Shown here piece by piece: positions 62,381-64,000 of a stretch of DNA of 64,000 nt. The DNA is from Symbiotaphrina buchneri (taxonomy: Eukaryota > Ascomycota > Symbiotaphrinales > Symbiotaphrinaceae), in contig BCIG01000012.1 in the NCBI GenBank assembly GCA_001599915.1, positions 248,001 to 312,000 of the forward strand, in the 5' to 3' direction. Position 1 is the stretch's first letter. Every line of letters starts with the position of its first letter. Position numbers and translations under genes: made by a program. Below the pieces are notes generated by a model, which saw only the letters and a program-made list of their open reading frames with translations, did not search any database and was not told the DNA's origin.

Positions 62381-63301
62381 TCACTCTGAATGACTGTCTT
62401 CAGCGTCGGATAACTGCTCCGATTGATCATCTGAATGACTCTCAACGTCATCCATTGCGTTCGATTGTTCAAGCCGCCATTCTTCACGGCTAGCCTTTTC
62501 GAGGTGATATCTCGCCTTCTTTTGGTTTTTCGGTAGATCAGGGTCAAGAGCGTTCTGCTGACACCATTCGCCAATGGCGATCGCGTTAATGGGCCGCTTT
62601 TTGTATGCGGTTTGCGCTATTTCGACACCAAAGGGGTCGACCTCTCCTTCGTCTATAGCTTCGACACGTGTGGCCCATATGTCCTGTCGTATGGGACCGG
62701 TATAAGTCTGAGTGACTCCGGTTGCTAATGCCTTTGTACTATGGCCCAGTCCTTGGGCTACTCCATGGTTTGCGGTGCCCTTCAACTTCTTTTCAAGCCG
62801 GGAAATATCCACTAATGATGACGAGGAACCTTTGGATCTGTTCACCATTGGGGGTCTTTGCTTTACTGTCGTTCTAGACGTCAGTGAAAAGGGATTTTTA
62901 TGGATATGGCATGGCGTACGGTTGTTTAAGGTGGATGTATAAAAGGCCATGAAACGGTTGTACCACAGGTAATCATGGTATAACGTCTTCGGTGCCCCGT
63001 TTATCCAAGTCATCTTTGATAGTTTCCTCTTGCTTCTGAGCCGGGTTTCGTCGGCAGTCTCTAATAGCGCTTCAATGCTGGGGTTGCCAACATGTGCCCA
63101 GGCGGACGGAGCCTCTCCAAGATCCGAGAGATCTGAGGACCCACACAGGTACTGCACAAAGTTTCTCACACAGGACTCCAAGACCCGAGAGATCTGAGAT
63201 CCAGATAGGTACTGCACAAAGTTTCCCATACGGAACTCCAGGAACTGAGAGATCTGAGATCCAGATAGGTACTGCACAAAGTTCTCCACACGAAAGTCCA
63301 A
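62381..63301 (-). pseudogene. Tyrosine recombinase-like remnant (copy 1), catalytic box missing
   Basis: The minus-strand frame contains KLKGTANHGVAQGLGHSTKA, GVTQTYTGPIRQDIW and WRLEQSNAMDD, colinear with copy 2 (KGTANRAVMQGFGH, GVTDQYIGPQKEDTW). Where copy 2 has the HDFRRG box, this copy has NRSKGSSSSLVDISRL, so the HxxR motif is gone. It ends in an acidic Ser/Asp tail without zinc fingers. There is no ATG: the open frame starts after a TAG at 63305-63307 inside the 60-bp repeats. It lies head to tail with copy 2, 55 bp apart. Confidence 0.55.
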
Positions 63302-63815
63302 GAACTAAGAGATCTGAGATACGGGACTCCAAGATCTGAGAGATCTGAGATCCAGATAGGTACCGCACAAAGTTTCTCATACGGGNNNNNNNNNNNNNNN
63401 NNNNNNNNNNNNNNNNNNNNNNNNNNNNNNNNNNNNNNNNNNNNNNNNNNNNNNNNNNNNNNNNNNNNNNNNNNNNNNNNNNNNNAAGATCTGAGAGATC
63501 TGAGATCCAGATAGGTACCGCACAAAGTTTCTCATACGGGACTCCAAGATCTGAGAGATCTGAGATCCAGACAGGTACCGCACAAAGTTTCTCATACGGG
63601 ACTCCAAGATCCGAGAGATCTGAGATCCAGATAGGTACTGCACAAAGTTTCTCATACGGAACTCCAAGATCTGAGAGATCTAAGGGACCCGGTCTTCGTC
63701 GGCAATCTCCAACAGCGCCCCAATGCTGCGGCTGCTAACATGTGCCCAGGCGGACGGAGCTTCTCCAAGATCAGAGAGATCTGTGGACCCATATAGGTAC
63801 TGCACAGAGTTTCTC
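63110..63815. repeat. 60-bp tandem repeat array (VNTR) with assembly gap
   Basis: The unit (GATCTGAGATCCAGATAGGT / ACTGCACAAAGTTTCTCA / ... ACTCCAAGATCTGAGA) repeats every 60 bp, with copies recognisable around 63150, 63210, 63270, 63360, 63515, 63575, 63635 and a diverged one at 63797. On the minus strand each unit reads as 20 residues of the type RNFVRYLSGSQISQILES. The segment with GTGCCCAGGCGGACGGAGC occurs on both sides (63096 and 63748), so the array is bounded by a direct duplication. Confidence 0.9.
63386..63485. other. Assembly gap (100 N)
   Basis: A run of exactly 100 N inside the 60-bp repeat array. The true array length is unknown, and the round number suggests a placeholder gap. 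Confidence 0.98.
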
Positions 63816-63994
63816 AAACGGGTGTGTTTCGGAAGGATCAGTAAAGACTGTGGTGAGATCAAAGGGTGGAGTGGTCGGGAGAAGTACGGCTGGAAAGGGG
63901 CAGAGAGGTTGAGGGAAATAAAGGGTTGAAATTGTGGAAGAAGCAGTGAGAGGAACGGGACCTCCGCAGGTATATAACGACCAAGGGGCAGCAC
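63680..63994 (-). other. Open frame upstream of the repeat array, possible 5' end of the recombinase-like gene
   Basis: The minus strand reads a hydrophobic, proline-rich start (MLPLGRYIPAEVPFLSLLLPQ...) and then the block SDLSDLGEAPSAWAHVSSRSIGALLEIADEDR, which recurs as SDLSDLGEAPSAWAHVGNPS in copy 1. A TATATA-like GTTATATACC lies at 63969-63978 on the minus strand. Whether this is translated is unknown. Confidence 0.3.
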
Positions 63995-64000
63995 TCTTTC

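Noticed and set aside
63110-63815. CRISPR-like array
   Set aside because: The whole 60-bp unit is repeated without unique spacers, and the organism is a fungus. It is a minisatellite.

Overview
The window is nuclear DNA of a filamentous ascomycete (Pezizomycotina). Short 45-125 bp introns with GTRNGT donors and CTNAC branch sites interrupt almost every gene, the proteins are typical of that group, and a long AT-rich block of transposons carries the C-to-T/G-to-A damage of repeat-induced point mutation (RIP). Class Eurotiomycetes is my best guess from gene style, but I cannot prove it from this sequence alone. All exon limits below are my own splice-site readings.

1-29.5 kb is an ordinary gene-rich region of housekeeping genes: the 3' end of an ERV46-type ER/Golgi cargo receptor (+), the chromatin reader SNT2 (-), a HELQ/Hel308-type repair helicase (+), a WrbA/Pst2-type flavodoxin quinone reductase (+), a SulP sulfate permease (-), the mitotic-exit GAP subunit BUB2 (+), uroporphyrinogen decarboxylase (+), cytosine deaminase FCY1 (-), the farnesylated type I Hsp40 YDJ1 (+) and the mitochondrial MutS homologue MSH1 (+). 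They do not form one pathway. Two weakly supported small genes (11.5 kb and 17.5 kb) are listed with low confidence.

29.5-60.5 kb is an AT-rich island built by nested transposition. A family of TIR elements (R0, R1, R2) lies at its edges, and a hairpin-like MITE sits inside R0. A Ty1/copia element (LTRs near 31.96 and 43.98 kb) contains a Ty3/gypsy element G1 (36606-43821, TSD ATGTT), which itself contains a solo LTR. A second gypsy element G3 (44556-58659, minus) contains G2 (45458-52534, minus), which belongs to the same family as G1. A solo copia LTR (TSD TTTTC) sits in R2. All the coding regions are broken. In all four retroelements the reverse-transcriptase active site YxDD has become YxDN or YxNN.

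60.5-64 kb returns to normal composition. It holds two degenerate minus-strand copies of a tyrosine-recombinase-like gene. One copy is fused to C2H2 zinc fingers across a one-base frameshift. A 60-bp tandem repeat array with a 100-base assembly gap lies upstream.

The most interesting item is in the WrbA/Pst2-like gene. Its stop codon lies in the strong readthrough context TGA-CTA-G and is followed by 58 open in-frame codons ending in a prenylation-type CaaX box (CEIL), with a second cysteine nearby. I infer programmed readthrough that makes a minor membrane-anchored isoform of an otherwise soluble enzyme.
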